From contig NC_071329.1 of the NCBI RefSeq assembly GCF_010183535.1, positions 5,704,001 through 5,768,000 on the forward strand: a stretch of 64,000 nucleotides of DNA. Reading direction: 5' to 3'. The notes beneath the pieces were generated by a model, which did not search any database, was not told the origin of the DNA, and worked only from the letters and a program-made list of their open reading frames with translations. Below are positions 11,899-24,110 of the stretch, one piece after another. A program made the translations under genes and the position numbers. Numbering within the stretch: position 1 is the stretch's first letter; each line of letters begins with the position of its first letter. The stretch comes from Caenorhabditis remanei. Taxonomy: Eukaryota; Nematoda; Chromadorea; Rhabditida; Rhabditidae.

Positions 11899-12500
11899 CT
11901 GAAAACGCTTAAAATGTACATGATGGGCGGTACGAAAAGGTTTCAAAGCGTGAAAAAAAAGAAGAGAGAAAGTCTTGTTTACTACAAGTCGAGGCTTGGC
12001 TGTGGCCGTCCAGAAGAGAAAGAGTCACAAACACAAAAATATATTGGGGCGGAGAGTAGGGAGTGAGCGGGGGGCTGTTGTTGTTGGGGAGAGGAGTCCT
12101 AAGCCCCGCCCACATTTTTCCGCCAACATTCACGTATACACGAGTAGAGAGAGAGAGGATGGAGAGAGAGGGCATTTCCCTCCGATTTGGACGGGTGCCA
12201 AGGTCGAAATTGAAAGGTGGAGTGGAGGGGGGCAAAGAGAAGGGAGGAGATCCGATCACAGATCAAACGAAATATATATAACATTTATTTCGATCATGAT
12301 AAGCAGAGTGAGCGATGAGGGATGAGAGAATGGGTGGTCCCAGTGACTCAGGGGGGACAACAACTGACACCTTTCAGATGGTGGGAGAGGAAGTTTCGAG
12401 TGGGTTCACGGAAAGAGTTGGCAGAGTGCCAAGTGGGTTCGGATGGAGGGAGGAAGCGGGGGATTGAGAATATCAGAAGAGGATAAAAGGGATCTGGATT
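11899..12500 (-). promoter_or_regulatory. Putative 5' region of the aquaporin gene
   Basis: The sequence immediately 5' of the first aquaporin coding exon ends in a 3' splice site, so a 5'UTR intron or trans-splice outron must lie here. It is rich in GA/CT tracts (GAGAGAGAGAGGATGGAGAG near 12145). These are common in worm promoters but do not locate a start site. Confidence 0.35.
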
Positions 12501-14459
12501 TGAGATTCGGCTTCGTTAAGTCCCCCGGGGGAAGATATCGAGGCTCTAGATCGGTAACAGGTATTTGTTAAAAGTCTGGGGATTCTGGAACCGATACCGA
12601 GGAAGGTAGATGGGCAAGATTTGAATGAAATGACGGATTGTCTAGTAGATCCTTGAATCCTTGAGGTAAAATTCCACAAAGGCCCCTCAGAATGAACTTA
12701 GGACGGGAAATAGAAAGCCACACGTCCGAGGCCTGAACTCATTTTTCGAATGTGAGATAAGCCCGTGTGGTAAGGCTCAAGTGCTGGGAGCTGGCAGGAC
12801 TCTGAGGAAATATCAGCTAGTCTTCTAAGGCAGATTTTATTTACTGATGAAGTCTACCTGCTCTCGTCAAGACACCCCCAAGAAATGCATTATAGATATG
12901 TCCAATGAAATTGGACTTTTGTGAAAAATTGTCAACTTTGAAAGCGCGCATCTATCTCTCATGTAAGCAATTTTTGAAAATCTTTAAAACATTGTATAGT
13001 CCAAACCTAGATCTCCATTTTCATAGTCCACAACTTTCCTGTACAAGTGCACCTACAAAAGTTATGGTTCGAAAATGGGAGCTATCTGAAATTACCTCAC
13101 AAGACTCCAAGACTCTTCTCCCTTATAATAAAAGTAATGAGATGGAGTGTTTCATCTTCATTCCATTCATTAAACTAAAACTTTTCTCATAGTTACAACC
13201 TTCCCACATTTGAACGACTGGGACAGTCCTTTCAGGAAAATCTCCCGATGAAAGGAAAGCCCCGTGATACCTTCCCAAACTTGAACAACTAGCTGAATCT
13301 ATGTGAGACGGTCCCACAGGAAAGTCTGCTCCCATGACGTAATACAGTACCCCATGGGAAAAAGAACTAACCCTCTGCCACCACTTGCGCAACACCTTCA
13401 CCAGAAACTCTTCTATGCCACCTGACGCTTCTGGTGACCCCTAAACTATTACACTTCATACGCCATCCGCCACCCATCGGAAACATATAAACCGAAAGGG
13501 CTCTCTGTCTCCGGATGACAAGGGATAAAAGGTGCATCATCTGGTGGGACGTCTGGTGACCCCACCACCCATTCACTATATGCCATTGTAATTGTGACCG
13601 CTAGGCCTTTCCTCCTCCTCTTTTTAATATAATGACAGACCTCCTCCGCCATCACATCTATATCCAAACCACTCTCTTTCTGTCTCCACGGGTGGCTTTT
13701 GTCGTTGTCAAAAAGGAGGAGAAGAGAAAATGAATGAATTGGTTTGGGGTCAAAAGGACGACTCAATCAAGAGTGCACATTCCGATACAGTCCTTGAAAT
13801 TGGCGTTGAATAGGGATGTGGGGGGGGACACATACTAAAGATGGGTTAATCTGGGGGAATTAGCGGAAGTTGTTGAGATTGAGAAGGGAGGATTGGTTTT
13901 GGAGAGTAGGTTCAACAAGGAAAGAGGGACTGTTGGGTTCCAGGAGCCTTACAGTAGGAAATTGGAGATTTCATATTTAAAACGGAAAGTTACCTAACTG
14001 TTGATATGGATCGTGTTCTAGATCTGTAGAGTTTTGTACAGTTAGGTGTAGGGTCCTACCCTGACATCAAAAATGAACGTTAAGCTAGGTTTCTCAGCAG
14101 AAATGAAATGTTCCGAGACAAATTTCGAAAGTTATGGTATTCAGAACTCAATTTACCGAAGGAATGTGACTACATATAAGAAAGACCCATACAGATTTTA
14201 AGTGCAAAAGTTAGTCAACTTTAAGAGAGTGTCAAAACTTTTTTTTTGCTTTAGTAACAGATACAAGCCCTGCTCACTATTTTTGTAATTTTCGACTTTT
14301 TGGTAAAAATCATCCCTGAGAAGATATGACGTCAGAAAGATGGGATGTCTAGTTGGCTAGCTACCGAAGTTTAAGGCTTCTTGGTTCAGTTCAGCATAAC
14401 TTTTTAAATAGTCGCCATGCAAATCAAGTAGAAAAATAGAAATCAACATTTCTTTTATA
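12501..14459. other. Non-coding, promoter-like block duplicated at 19 kb
   Basis: No supported exon. The stretch 13325-13450 (CTCCCATGACGTAA, ACAGTACCCC, TCTGCCACCACTTGCGCAACACC, CACCTGACGCTTCTGGTGACC, CTAAAC) matches 18965-19150 in order and orientation. An ACTTTCCTGTAC-type dispersed repeat is at about 13020-13045. Confidence 0.5.
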
Positions 14460-15727
14460 TCAGGCTGGTGCATAAGTTTCTTTCTTTTTTTGGACAATTT
14501 TTGTCATGAAATTTCTTGAAGACTAATTGCTCACATAATGAGAAATATAGTTGGTTAGTACCTATAACTCACTGTGATTATACCTGTGATTTGACGTCTG
14601 TCATCTGCTTAATCTCTGCCGTAGACACGTCAAAATACTTGAGGAACCCTTTTTTGGTACCATTCTTCGTCTCAATTTTTTTCCTAGAAAATGTTGACGA
14701 GAAAGGGTTAGTTATTTAAAATTGAAACATGCAAGAAACGTTATGTTCAAAAAAATAATAATGACATTTGAATTCAGCAACGATAGTTTAGTGCCGGTCC
14801 CTGAAGAAAGGCGAGGATCAGCAATTTACGGATGTGCGAGTATTTTCGATTTTTCTTTAACGCTAAATAAGGAAATTGGTGGAAATGTATAGTATTGAGT
14901 AGAGTAGACATTGATGTAACTAAATATACTTTGTTTGAAATGCTTAAGCACTTTCCCTCATTTCACAGGAAGCGCGAAATCAATATCATCAAAATGACGT
15001 GATTATTAAGTTTGATGAAGCCTACAGCTCGTACTTCTAAATCAATCCACTAGATCTTTTACACAATTTTAGAGTAATGTATTTACTGTTGATTACTTGT
15101 GAGAAAATAGTTCAGACTTGTTTGGGATCGTTGAGAAGAGACCTAGACTTCACCCAGGCATACTTCTCAAAATTTATCAAAAGCGCAAAAACCAAAGAAA
15201 ATACATCACCCAAGTTTCATCACTTAATTGAATGGCTTTTTCATAAATTTTTTATGGCATGAGTTGCTCATGCTACCCTCTAACTTTTACAAATAGTTTT
15301 GTATAAATGCTCTCTCAAATATTTCTGTAATCTGTTTGAGCCCAGCTGAACCATGATTTCTTGTTGCTCTCAATTGTCTGATCGTAACTTTTTTGTTTTT
15401 AACATTTCAACGAAAAACTAAAATATGATAACAAGATAAAGTCCTCTTCTATAAACTGCGTTTGATTTTTCATAAACATCTTAGTTTTTAAAAACTAATC
15501 CGACTAGAAGCAAAAAACATTTCAAAATAGGCATTTGGCCGGCGTCCGAAAAAGCCATCGTTTTCACGAGCGGACTGTCTAGGCACCAACTTGAAACATT
15601 GTGTGTTAGCCACTAAGGAGGTCATGAGAATGCAAGAAAGTTTGAGTTGAAAAACAATCTCACCGCTTAGAGACCGAGGACCAAAGTCACACCTTTAAAA
15701 AAGAAAGAAACTTATGCACCAGCCTAA
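14460..15727. mobile_element. Decayed mariner-like element
   Basis: About 1268 bp bounded by near-perfect terminal inverted repeats of about 30 bp. The left starts CAGGCTGGTGCATAAGTTTC at 14461; the right ends GAAACTTATGCACCAGCC at 15724. It is flanked by TA dinucleotides. The GGTGCATAAGTTTC terminus and 1.3 kb length are typical of mariner elements. No intact transposase frame remains; short frames such as 15077-15262 (+) carry no recognisable DD34D motif, so I call it dead or a deletion derivative. Confidence 0.8.
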
Positions 15728-16084
15728 TAACATATCAAAAGTTTGAGTTGTGTGAGCAAAATCTGGCTCCGTGTGATAAGTCAGTAAATGTTTGTTCGGT
15801 AGCCACGACTTCCTTCTTCAACGGTCTACAACTCTTCAGAGGAAAGCAAGCAAAAAAGTTGTTAACTGATCAAGTATAAACTTAAACTTGGCTTATCAAG
15901 TATCAAACATTCGAAGGAGGGCAGGTACAATAACAAAAATAGAGGTCTAAATTTGATCTACTCACAATAAAACAATTTTTTAAACAGATTATCAGGGGTG
16001 CCTTGGCACACTTGGGTAATGCCTATCACAATTCTCTCCGATCAAGTTCTCGTTACCACTAATCTAGAACCTTCCAGACTCCGC

Positions 16085-16262
16085 TCACACTCTTCTACTT
16101 CTATTCATAACCTACTAAAAAGGTGTGTCTCTAGTATAATCCACTTCCGCTCAATGATCCCTTATCCCCTCTTTCCCCATTCCAACCAACCGCCCGCTTT
16201 CACATGATTCCCATGGTAACGGGCGGCTCTAAAAGGAAGGAATAGATCGGATATACATAATA
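16085..16262 (+). promoter_or_regulatory. Duplicated promoter-like block A
   Basis: This block aligns with 21950-22140: shared text includes TATTCATAACC, CTCTAGTATAATCCACYT, CTTATCCCCTCTTT, CCATTCCAACCAACCGCCCG, CATATGATTCCCATGGTAAC-like sequence and GGATATACA. There is no open frame across it. The preserved order with little conservation around it suggests a regulatory duplication or a dispersed repeat. Confidence 0.55.
16207..16220 (+). promoter_or_regulatory. Candidate X-box (RFX/DAF-19 site)
   Basis: ATTCCCATGGTAAC fits the nematode X-box consensus RYYNYYATRRNRAC at every position. RFX factors bind such sites upstream of cilium genes. No recognised ciliary gene starts nearby, so function is unproven; the identical 14-mer recurs at 22073. 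Confidence 0.4.
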
Positions 16263-16939
16263 AAGTCACAAGGAAAGAGAAAGAGAAAGGAAATGAGAAG
16301 TGAGGGGGAATGAGATGAGCACCTGATGTTTTGCTCTTTGGGCTCTTCTCTTCTCTTAATTATCCTCTTGTTTACGGGGGAAGGGGGCTCTCTGAAAATG
16401 CGAAAATATTGAAAAATAAGGGGGAAATGTGTGACTGAAAAACAGGTTATTATGACTTTCGGAAACGAAACGAGAGGAAATTGGAGATATCGGGGGGAGG
16501 GGGAGATAAGCGATTTCGTTCCGAAAATCAGTCGGGTGGAAATTTTCGAAATTTTAATTCAGGTCAGTTCACTAATGGCAGCCAATCTTCGAGATCTTAA
16601 GGACGGGAGAACTTTGATGGGGTGTGGAGAGACAGTGGAATTTTTGGGGTTTTTGAGATTTTTGATTCACAAAATGGGTAAAGACCTGGAATGGGGAAGG
16701 GAATTTTAATTCAATGACGTTATCCTTGTCAAGAATACTGTAGACCATAAAATCTCGTTTTCCCCTCGAAAAACGATGAATATTGATAAGAAAAAGAGCG
16801 ACGATATGCTAATTTTAATGGTCCGTCTACATTTTATTTTTACGGAGCGTCACGAGATGGTGGAAAAGGGGATTTATGGATTTTATGGGTTTTGTAGAGA
16901 AGATGACACAAGGGTTCCGATTGCGCCATTGAGGAAGCT

Positions 16940-17310
16940 GAGGCGTGCGGTCGGCGCGGTCAGGCCGGTTGAGGTGGTCGAAGCCGGCCTGGTCTGGGCG
17001 GTCAGACATTCCGATCTGGAAGGTGAGTGAGGAGCCGCGACATGCAGTCTATCCGATCGGTACTGTAGTCATGACCAGCGTAACACGTTCTCGAGGCGGT
17101 CGAGGCGGTCGGTGTGGTCGGAGTCGTCGATCTGCTCAAAGCGATCGGCGCAATCGCGACTCTCCATCATGAAAGAAAAGCTCTAATGTACGGTTGACGC
17201 GGTCACGGCGGTCTATAGCGGTCGGTATGATAAGGAAAATCGCTCTGGAACGTGAGAAGCCGAGAAATGCATCAAATTAGACGGCCGAGGCGGTCGAGAC
17301 TATCGGATCC
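16940..17310. repeat. GC-rich degenerate GAGGCGGTCG repeats
   Basis: Many imperfect copies of GAGGCGGTC / GCGGTCGG-type text (clearest at 17090-17130: CGAGGCGGTCGAGGCGGTCG), spaced 9-30 bp apart. Open frames across it are Arg/Gly-rich by composition and are not called as genes. Confidence 0.6.
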
Positions 17311-18964
17311 GCCGCTCAGGGACATGAGGGAGGAAAACAGGTAATCATTGCTATAGTCATGGGCACTACATGGTCGAAGCGGTCAAAAACGTCGTGCTGT
17401 GCTCTCTCGGAGCCATTTTTCAAGATCTCCGAACCCTTGCACTTTTTTCTCCTCCTTTGAACACACGTCCAATTTTTCATCAGTACACACACACACACGA
17501 CACCACAAACAATTTGTCATCAACGCCCGACCACTCACATAAATCACACCGAACATACGGATCCAATTTTTTTCCGCATCGGATATCTTTTTGCTGCAAA
17601 AACCAAGAGAGCAGCAAAAAAAAAACAAGGGGACCACTCGGTGCCTATTGTTCTCCTTATCTCTTCACTCACATCTTCTTTTCGTCGTGCTCATTCTCAA
17701 TTTCGGCCCGAGTGTTTCACCCCTCGTCCCCTTGCCTCCGTTTCTTTTATTGTCGCAATGGCAGAAAAGATAGAAATAGTGTGGGAGGCGAAGAGGGTCG
17801 TGGTGCCAGATGGCAACATTCGTGAAATGTGTCTGCGTCTCTCCGCTTCATACACTATTTCACGGGGATTCGAATGATTTATCACTGGAATTGAGAGAGA
17901 GAGAGAGAAGAGTCTTCTCTCTCTCTACTTTTCCACCGATTCTTGGTTTGTTTCGGGAGGACAAAGAGAGGGGCGACACACCACTTGGAGTTGACGTTTG
18001 GGTGTGACACATGGGGGGAGATATCTGGTTGGAGGTAGGCTACGGTTCGAGGGCCTAAAGAACGAGAAAAAATTTTTAAATGAAAAGTACAGTACCTGTT
18101 CAAAAATCTTCAAAACTTGGGGAAAACCTGTTGACTTTGGAAGCTTCTCCTAAAATCCCGTATATCCCCTTATATTTATTTCTACAGACAGAGCAAATCT
18201 TAAGCTTTATTTTTGTAGTAGACCTTACTCTTATGAAATGTCTTTCTGGAGAGTTATAGCCGGTCGAAATTAGAATATTTTGGCTGAGACATGTGTACTA
18301 CGGATTTGGTGCTACAACTCTAAAATGAGGGCTCGATTTCAACTACAAAAATGGAGATCTAAGTCTGTTTTATAGAATAAAATTAAATCCGCTATAATAA
18401 GTAAAAGTCTTATTAACAAAACATACAAGTACACCTATAATATCAGAAAAAGTTAATTTTCTCAAATTTCGGAAAATCGGCCAACTTTGAAAGAGTTTAA
18501 CTCTGTTAAATAGTGATCCCATTGTTTTGACTTTTATATAAATTAAAAGGTCTAACCTAGATCTCCAAATTTGCAATTGATTATTTTTCCATGCAAACAC
18601 AACCTAAAAAGTTATGGGATGAGGAACTAATACTATCGGATGTCCAAATTTTGAGAATTTCGCAAAACGCGCTGACGACACGCCAGCACAAAGGGAAGCT
18701 ATTCACGCCTGATTCGTAAATGTTTATCAGAAAAACGAGACTCAGGCACGCCAGACAATTCAATTTTTTTGAAAATCGGAAATCGGGATTTCCAGCTTGA
18801 ATAGTATTAACTTTATAGGAAGTGACCGTACCTAACTGACAAATACTTCTACAACATCTGTTATGTTTTCAATTTCTGACTTTTACTTTATTTCTTCATA
18901 TCGGTGTAAAAACTGCTGAAAATTTGCTGACAAGCCAAACTTTCACCATTTTCAATTTACGGTG
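17311..18964. other. Non-coding, pyrimidine-rich, no supported gene
   Basis: CT-rich sequence with a short CA run near 17485 and several overlapping open frames created by composition. Dispersed TTGACAACTTTTT-type relics and a CGCGCTGACGACACGCCAG motif (18668) are present. I see no exon set with consistent splice sites. Confidence 0.4.
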
Positions 18965-19150
18965 ACTCCCATGACGTAACCCATCTACAGTACCCCTCGG
19001 ATCCCATACGCCGCAACTGTTACATCACCCTGATACCCTCTGCTACCACTTGCGCAACACCACTATTCCACCAGAAAACTATTCGCTTTTTCTTCTTCTG
19101 CTACATAGACGCAACGCCACCTGACCCCCCTCCTTGGTGACCTCTAAACA
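18965..19150 (+). promoter_or_regulatory. Second copy of the 13.3 kb promoter-like block
   Basis: Shares CTCCCATGACGTAA, CTACAGTACCCC, TCTGCTACCACTTGCGCAACACC, CCAGAAA, CGCCACCTGACC and GGTGACCTCTAAAC with 13325-13450 in the same order. Both copies hold a TGACGTAA (CRE-like) site. No coding frame spans it. Confidence 0.5.
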
Positions 19151-19589
19151 TAAAATACACCAAGACGGCTTGTCAAGTTATGAAGGGAGTCGGCTGGGGG
19201 TGTCTTCAAAGAAATTTTGAAGTGGGGGACTGAGAACTTTCTGGGGATTTTTAAACAAACATTTTTGTTGAAAGGGAACGAAATCTCAGAACAGGGATGC
19301 CTACACACATAAAGCAGATTTTCAGTCTTGATTCTCTACCGCCCGTCTTGATATTCCCACGCTACAGTAACCCTTCCTCCCAAAATCCATAAAACTTATA
19401 AAAGTCCTGTACCACCTGGTGACGCTCCGTAAAAATAAAATGTAGACTAACTATAAAAATTTGCATATCGTACTATTTTTATCGCTCTTTTTCTTATCAT
19501 TATTCATAGTTTTGTAGAGAGGTTTATGATCTACAGCATTGAAGGGAATAAGAAGTACAGGGGGTTGAAAAATCAAACTTTTGCAATCG

Positions 19590-19770
19590 CGCTCCACTGG
19601 ACTCCGCCTTGGCCTACAGTTACAGTAGAGCGAAGTTACAGAACTGTCGCATTAGATATAAGCCAAATACTTTAACACAACCACACTCCACTGGATTCCT
19701 CTGCGTCTTTCAATTTCCCACACTATTTTTCTAGTTTCGGTAGAGCGCAGTTGTTACAGGCGCGTAGTTC
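19590..19770. repeat. Diverged copies of the CTGCGCTCCACCGAAA element
   Basis: CGCGCTCCACTGGA with TACAGTAGAGCGAAGTTACA, then CACACTCCACTGGATTCC with TTTCGGTAGAGCGCAGTTG, reproduce in decayed form the terminal repeats of the small elements at 34074, 51444 and 52105. Confidence 0.5.
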
Positions 19771-20169
19771 TTATAGATTTAAATTTTAAAACTTTAGATT
19801 TCAACACAAGATCTTCAATCTTTCAAATTTCGCACTAAACTTTGAGACTTGTCAATCAACTGCCCCTCCCCAACAGATTCCAGAATCCAAAAATACACTA
19901 AACAGAATGAGTCAACTTAATGATTGAGTGAAGAAAAAAATGGGGGGGGGGGGGGGGCAGAAATAATTTCGAAAAAAAGATGAAAAACGACGAGAGAGAA
20001 CAACAAAAAACAAAAAGTACATAGATATCACGTGGTGTTATGTGTTGGCTGCTCACTGATGACTTCCTGATGAGATGCGGGAGAGATGGGGGGAGAGCCA
20101 ATGAAAAATAATGAGAAGTGGTGGGGAGGGGAAGGGATAACTGAAAATGAGAAGGAAAATTGGATATAA

Positions 20170-20960
20170 TTGGGAGCATGTGGGACGTTTTGCAACAGGG
20201 ACGTTTGGAAACTGGGAATTTCTCAGTCAAAATCATTTTGAGATTCAAATACTATCAGGTTTTCTTGCAACTGGGACGTACACCAATTTTGACGTTTTGA
20301 AACTGGGACATTTGGCAACAAGGACGTTTTGCAACTTGCAACTTTCAGAATGACCTGTTGTAAAGTGTTGTAATCCGAAAAAGTAAAAAAAAAACAAAAA
20401 AAAACTTGTTCTGCTGAAAATATCCCGGATTGGAGACAGCTTGAAAGTTTATAGGTTTATAACAGGAAATTTGGAATCGGTTGTTTTGAAACCGAATATT
20501 TCAAAACAGGGACGTTCTGGAACCCAGAATTTCAGAGCTGAGACATTTTTAAACCGGACACTCGAAAACCGAGACGTTTCGGACCAAGAAACTTTGAATC
20601 CGAAGTTCCGTAATGAAAAAAGTCTTAAACTATGACATTATCAAGGCAGAATCTTCAAAACTGAGAACCAGCCGTTTTGCAACTGAATGTTTTGAAACCA
20701 AAATCGGTGATTTTGAAACCGGACATTTTAAAACCGGGACGAAAGTTTCCGAATTAGACTTTTGTGAACTAGGACATTTTAGAACCGAGACGTTTCGGAC
20801 CAATACACTTTGGAACCTGAAGTTCCGTAACGAGACAATTTGAAACTAAGACATTATCAGGCTTCAACAAAACTGGGACGTTTCAAAACAGGTGTTTGGA
20901 CATTCCGTAATTGAGATAGAACTCGTGCAGCTGAAAACCAGACGTTTTGCAACATGTCTT
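20170..20960 (+). repeat. Degenerate GGGACGTTTTGAAAC minisatellite, block 1
   Basis: Dozens of irregular units like AACTGGGACGTTTTGAAACC and AACCGGACATTTT, 15-30 bp apart, all one orientation. Open frames at 20441-20635 and 20613-20843 are composed only of these units and are not genes. Confidence 0.7.
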
Positions 20961-21949
20961 GGTTTGAAAACGAGAATTCTACATAAAATATTCTCAATCT
21001 TTTCCTATTTTCTCATTCTAAAAATTTCATGCTCACGCTTGTCTCTATTCCAACCAAAATAGGCATCACACCATTGCTTATGTACATTTTCAATTATTTT
21101 GGTATTCTTCTTGGTATGTTGTTGTTGTTGTTTATATGTCTGCTATTCCTCTCCACGAGACACCGCCCAGTTTCTTGTCCTCTATTTAATTCAATTTAGA
21201 GACATGGAAAGGAGAGGGGATGTTAGAACCCTAAACACACATTCCAAACGTTTTTCGATTAACGAAACGATGCTGGTGTAACATTTGTGGGAGATGAGTT
21301 TAAGTGTGATTTCCAGAAGTGTTCTGTGGAAGGACCGTCAACTTTCAGAGAAAGAGCTACAATTAAGGGAATCAGGGTTGAGAATTAGCTGAAACTTTGC
21401 ACATATATACTTTCGACCCTGCTCTATCACGTGTCGTTTTCAAAAACTGCGCAATACGGCTTGTTGCCTGGAAATTTGGTCAGAAAATATTAGAAAAGTT
21501 ACAAAACTTATAGGTTATGTACATCAGAGTTAAATCTATATTTTTCAGTTCAAGTGGAAAGTTTGATCAAACGCTACTTCACCAGATTTCAAATAGCATA
21601 CCGTGCCCGGACTGTAGCTTGTCAGGCAGGAATTGTACAAAAAATTAGTAAACTACATACATACAAAAATAAAGATTGTAATTTTCACTTCTATAAAAAT
21701 ATAAAATATCTGATTTTAAGACCACCTTTTCAAAACTAGGTTATTTTCTGCCAACTTGTGTAAAAAAACAAGAAAATTTCTCAAAATGACCGTTGCATTT
21801 TCCTTTATTAAAAAAACTGAAATTTTTCTGATAATGACTTTTTCAATTTTTAACCTTATTTCTCAATAGAGCGCATTTCATAAGCCTTCGATTAAAATGC
21901 TCTCATCCACATACATATCACCTTGTAATCTCATAATCATTAAAGTCAC

Positions 21950-22140
21950 TATCCCCCGCACCTCTTCTACACCTATTCATAACCCACATCTCTAGTATAA
22001 TCCACCTCAAGCCCTTATCCCCTCTTTTCTCCATTGCTCTCCCCATTCCAACCAACCGCCCGTTTTCATATGATTCCCATGGTAACAGAATGAGAGAGAG
22101 CAGACGACGGAAGTAGGATGCGGACGATAGGATATACACA
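21950..22140 (+). promoter_or_regulatory. Duplicated promoter-like block B
   Basis: Counterpart of 16085-16262, about 5.9 kb away in the same orientation; similarity stops soon after the shared CCATGGTAAC. No exon recognised immediately downstream. Confidence 0.55.
22073..22086 (+). promoter_or_regulatory. Candidate X-box, second copy
   Basis: The same 14-mer ATTCCCATGGTAAC as at 16207, an exact match to RYYNYYATRRNRAC, within duplicated block B. Confidence 0.4.
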
Positions 22141-22149
22141 TAATTTTGG

Positions 22150-22560
22150 AATTTGGAGTCGAGGGACGTTCTGAAACCGCGGAAGCTTGGAGAAGCTTAG
22201 AACTAAGATGGATAAATTGAAGCTATGTAAAAAGCAAAACATTCAAAAATCTCGGAACCAGGGACTTTTGTAGCCAAGACGTTTAGGAACAAAGACGCTT
22301 TGAAACAGAGACAGCTTGGAATCCAACATTCCACAACTAAAGTTCAGAAAACGAAGCTTCAACGATGTAGGACGTTTCGAAACCGTCGCAATCTAACCTC
22401 TTTGAATTTGGATATTCTGCAACAGGAATTTTTCGGGATCGGATGGTTTGAAACTATAAGATGTCGAATCTCCGTGATTTCGGGTTCCAGGACAATTCTA
22501 GAATTCGAACCCTTGACTTTAGGACGTTTCAAAACCGAACATTTTATAACTTCTCTGCTC
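22150..22560 (+). repeat. GGGACGTTTTGAAAC minisatellite, block 2
   Basis: Irregular units such as GGGACGTTCTGAAACCG, AAGACGTTTAGGAAC and GTAGGACGTTTCGAAACCG continue the family seen at 20.2-21.0 kb in the same orientation. Confidence 0.6.
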
Positions 22561-23079
22561 TCCTATCTGTTCCCAAAAAAACTCGTCAATAGGCACTTCT
22601 GGGTACTTCGTCATGCACCTCCTCTCCCCTCCCCATTCAATTTCAATCTCCCCCTGGCGGGTAACAATGTACTAATAACAGTGAAGTGGTAATTGAAGGT
22701 CAAATAATAATATGAAAGGGGGGCACGAATATGCGCAAATCCGGATAAAAAGAGTAGAAGACCGTTTGGGGCACACAGAGAGAGGCAGGAAATGAATATA
22801 TGCAAATGGGTATTGTTCCGGAGAGAGGGGGCTCAGGTATAGAAGGTATTCCGGTCAACACCTCATTATTATTCACAAAGTATTGTACTAGTAGTAGTAT
22901 TGTATTGTTACACTTTAGGAGTGGAGGACTACAGAGAGTGGGGATAGGGGGAAATTTTAAAATGATATGGAAAAGGGAAGGAGGAGGGACCAGAACTGAA
23001 AAATGGATCAAAACTGGAAGAATCCGAATTATGGAAAAGGGGAGAATAGTAGAAGAGCTTCAGGTGAAAATCAAATATA

Positions 23080-24110
23080 CATTTATGTCTTGGAATCGGG
23101 GAACTTTTGGAACCGGAAATCTCGGAACCGGACAGTTGAGAACAAAGATGTTCAGAAACCCTAGAATAAAGTTTATTCGGACGATTCGAAGCTAAAATGA
23201 GAAAAATTGGAAGATCTGGAAACCGGACGTTTTAAAACTGGATGTTCAAGAACCGAACGTTAAAGATGAGAATTCCGGAATAATCGAGACGTTTTAAAAC
23301 TAACAAGGGAAGTCTTTGGGGACGCCACTTTCAAACGACCTATAAATTTGGCATAGGTATTTTCGACCACGGGGAGTCCATTTCTGCATTCAAAACCTGC
23401 TCAATGTCTCTGCGAGCCGAGTTATGAGCTCTCAAACTTTTCATACGGATAAGCTTTTTCACATGGAATTCCAAATCGACAAGTAGTATACGCAAGATAT
23501 TCTTATTCTCGCAACGTACGAGCACAGGTGAACCTCTGGGGAACCCAAATGGAACCGCGCGGTGGCGTTTATACCGCCGATTTGGAATTCCATGTGAAAT
23601 GGTTTATCCGTATGAAAAGTTTGAGAGCTCATAACTCGGCTCGCAGAGACATTTAGCAGGTTTTGACTGCAGAAATGGACTCACCGCGGTCGAAAATACC
23701 TATAACCAAATCTATAGGTCGTTTGAAAGATATACATCTGGACCTACTGAAACTAGGAAGTTTCAAGAGTTGTAGCATTCTGGTACAGGTCATCTCACAA
23801 CTTGGACGTGTTGAAACTGATTTCCTTCTCGAAACCAGACGATCTCAACCATAGCAGTTCAAAACAGAACGCTCCGACGACCTAGGACGTTTTCAAACCG
23901 TTGCAACCTAACCATCACAAATTTGGACATTCTAAAATCCGACATTTCGGAACCGAAGACAATTCAAAAACTGACAAGCTAAAATTCGAACGATTCTAAG
24001 CTAAACACGTAAATTCAAAACATCTAAATACCGGAAGTTTCAAAACTGGATGTTCTAAAACCGGACGTTTTAAATAAGTTTCAGAATGTTTTGGAACCGG
24101 ACCCGCAAAA
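23080..24110 (+). repeat. GGGACGTTTTGAAAC minisatellite, block 3, split by a hairpin
   Basis: Units such as CCGGACGTTTTAAAAC run from 23080 to 23310 and 23740 to 24110. The interruption is the 0.4 kb hairpin at 23326-23730, which may have inserted into the array. Confidence 0.6.
23326..23730. repeat. 0.4 kb imperfect hairpin, family with 54.7 kb
   Basis: The left arm starts CACTTTCAAACGACCTATAA; the right arm ends CTATAGGTCGTTTGAAAG. The inner arms hold GCGAGCCGAGTTATGAGCTC and its complement and CATGGAATTCCAAATCG with its complement. The loop is about 80 bp. A related shorter hairpin lies at 54714-55003. Confidence 0.75.

Noticed and set aside
14460..15727. Active mariner transposon
   Set aside because: Termini are intact but no transposase frame or catalytic motif can be read.
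16431..17172. Arg-rich protein-coding gene
   Set aside because: The open frames follow GCGGTCGG repeats and exist in several frames at once, with no start or splice support.
20170..24110. CRISPR-like array
   Set aside because: Units are degenerate, irregularly spaced and in a metazoan nuclear context; this is a minisatellite.
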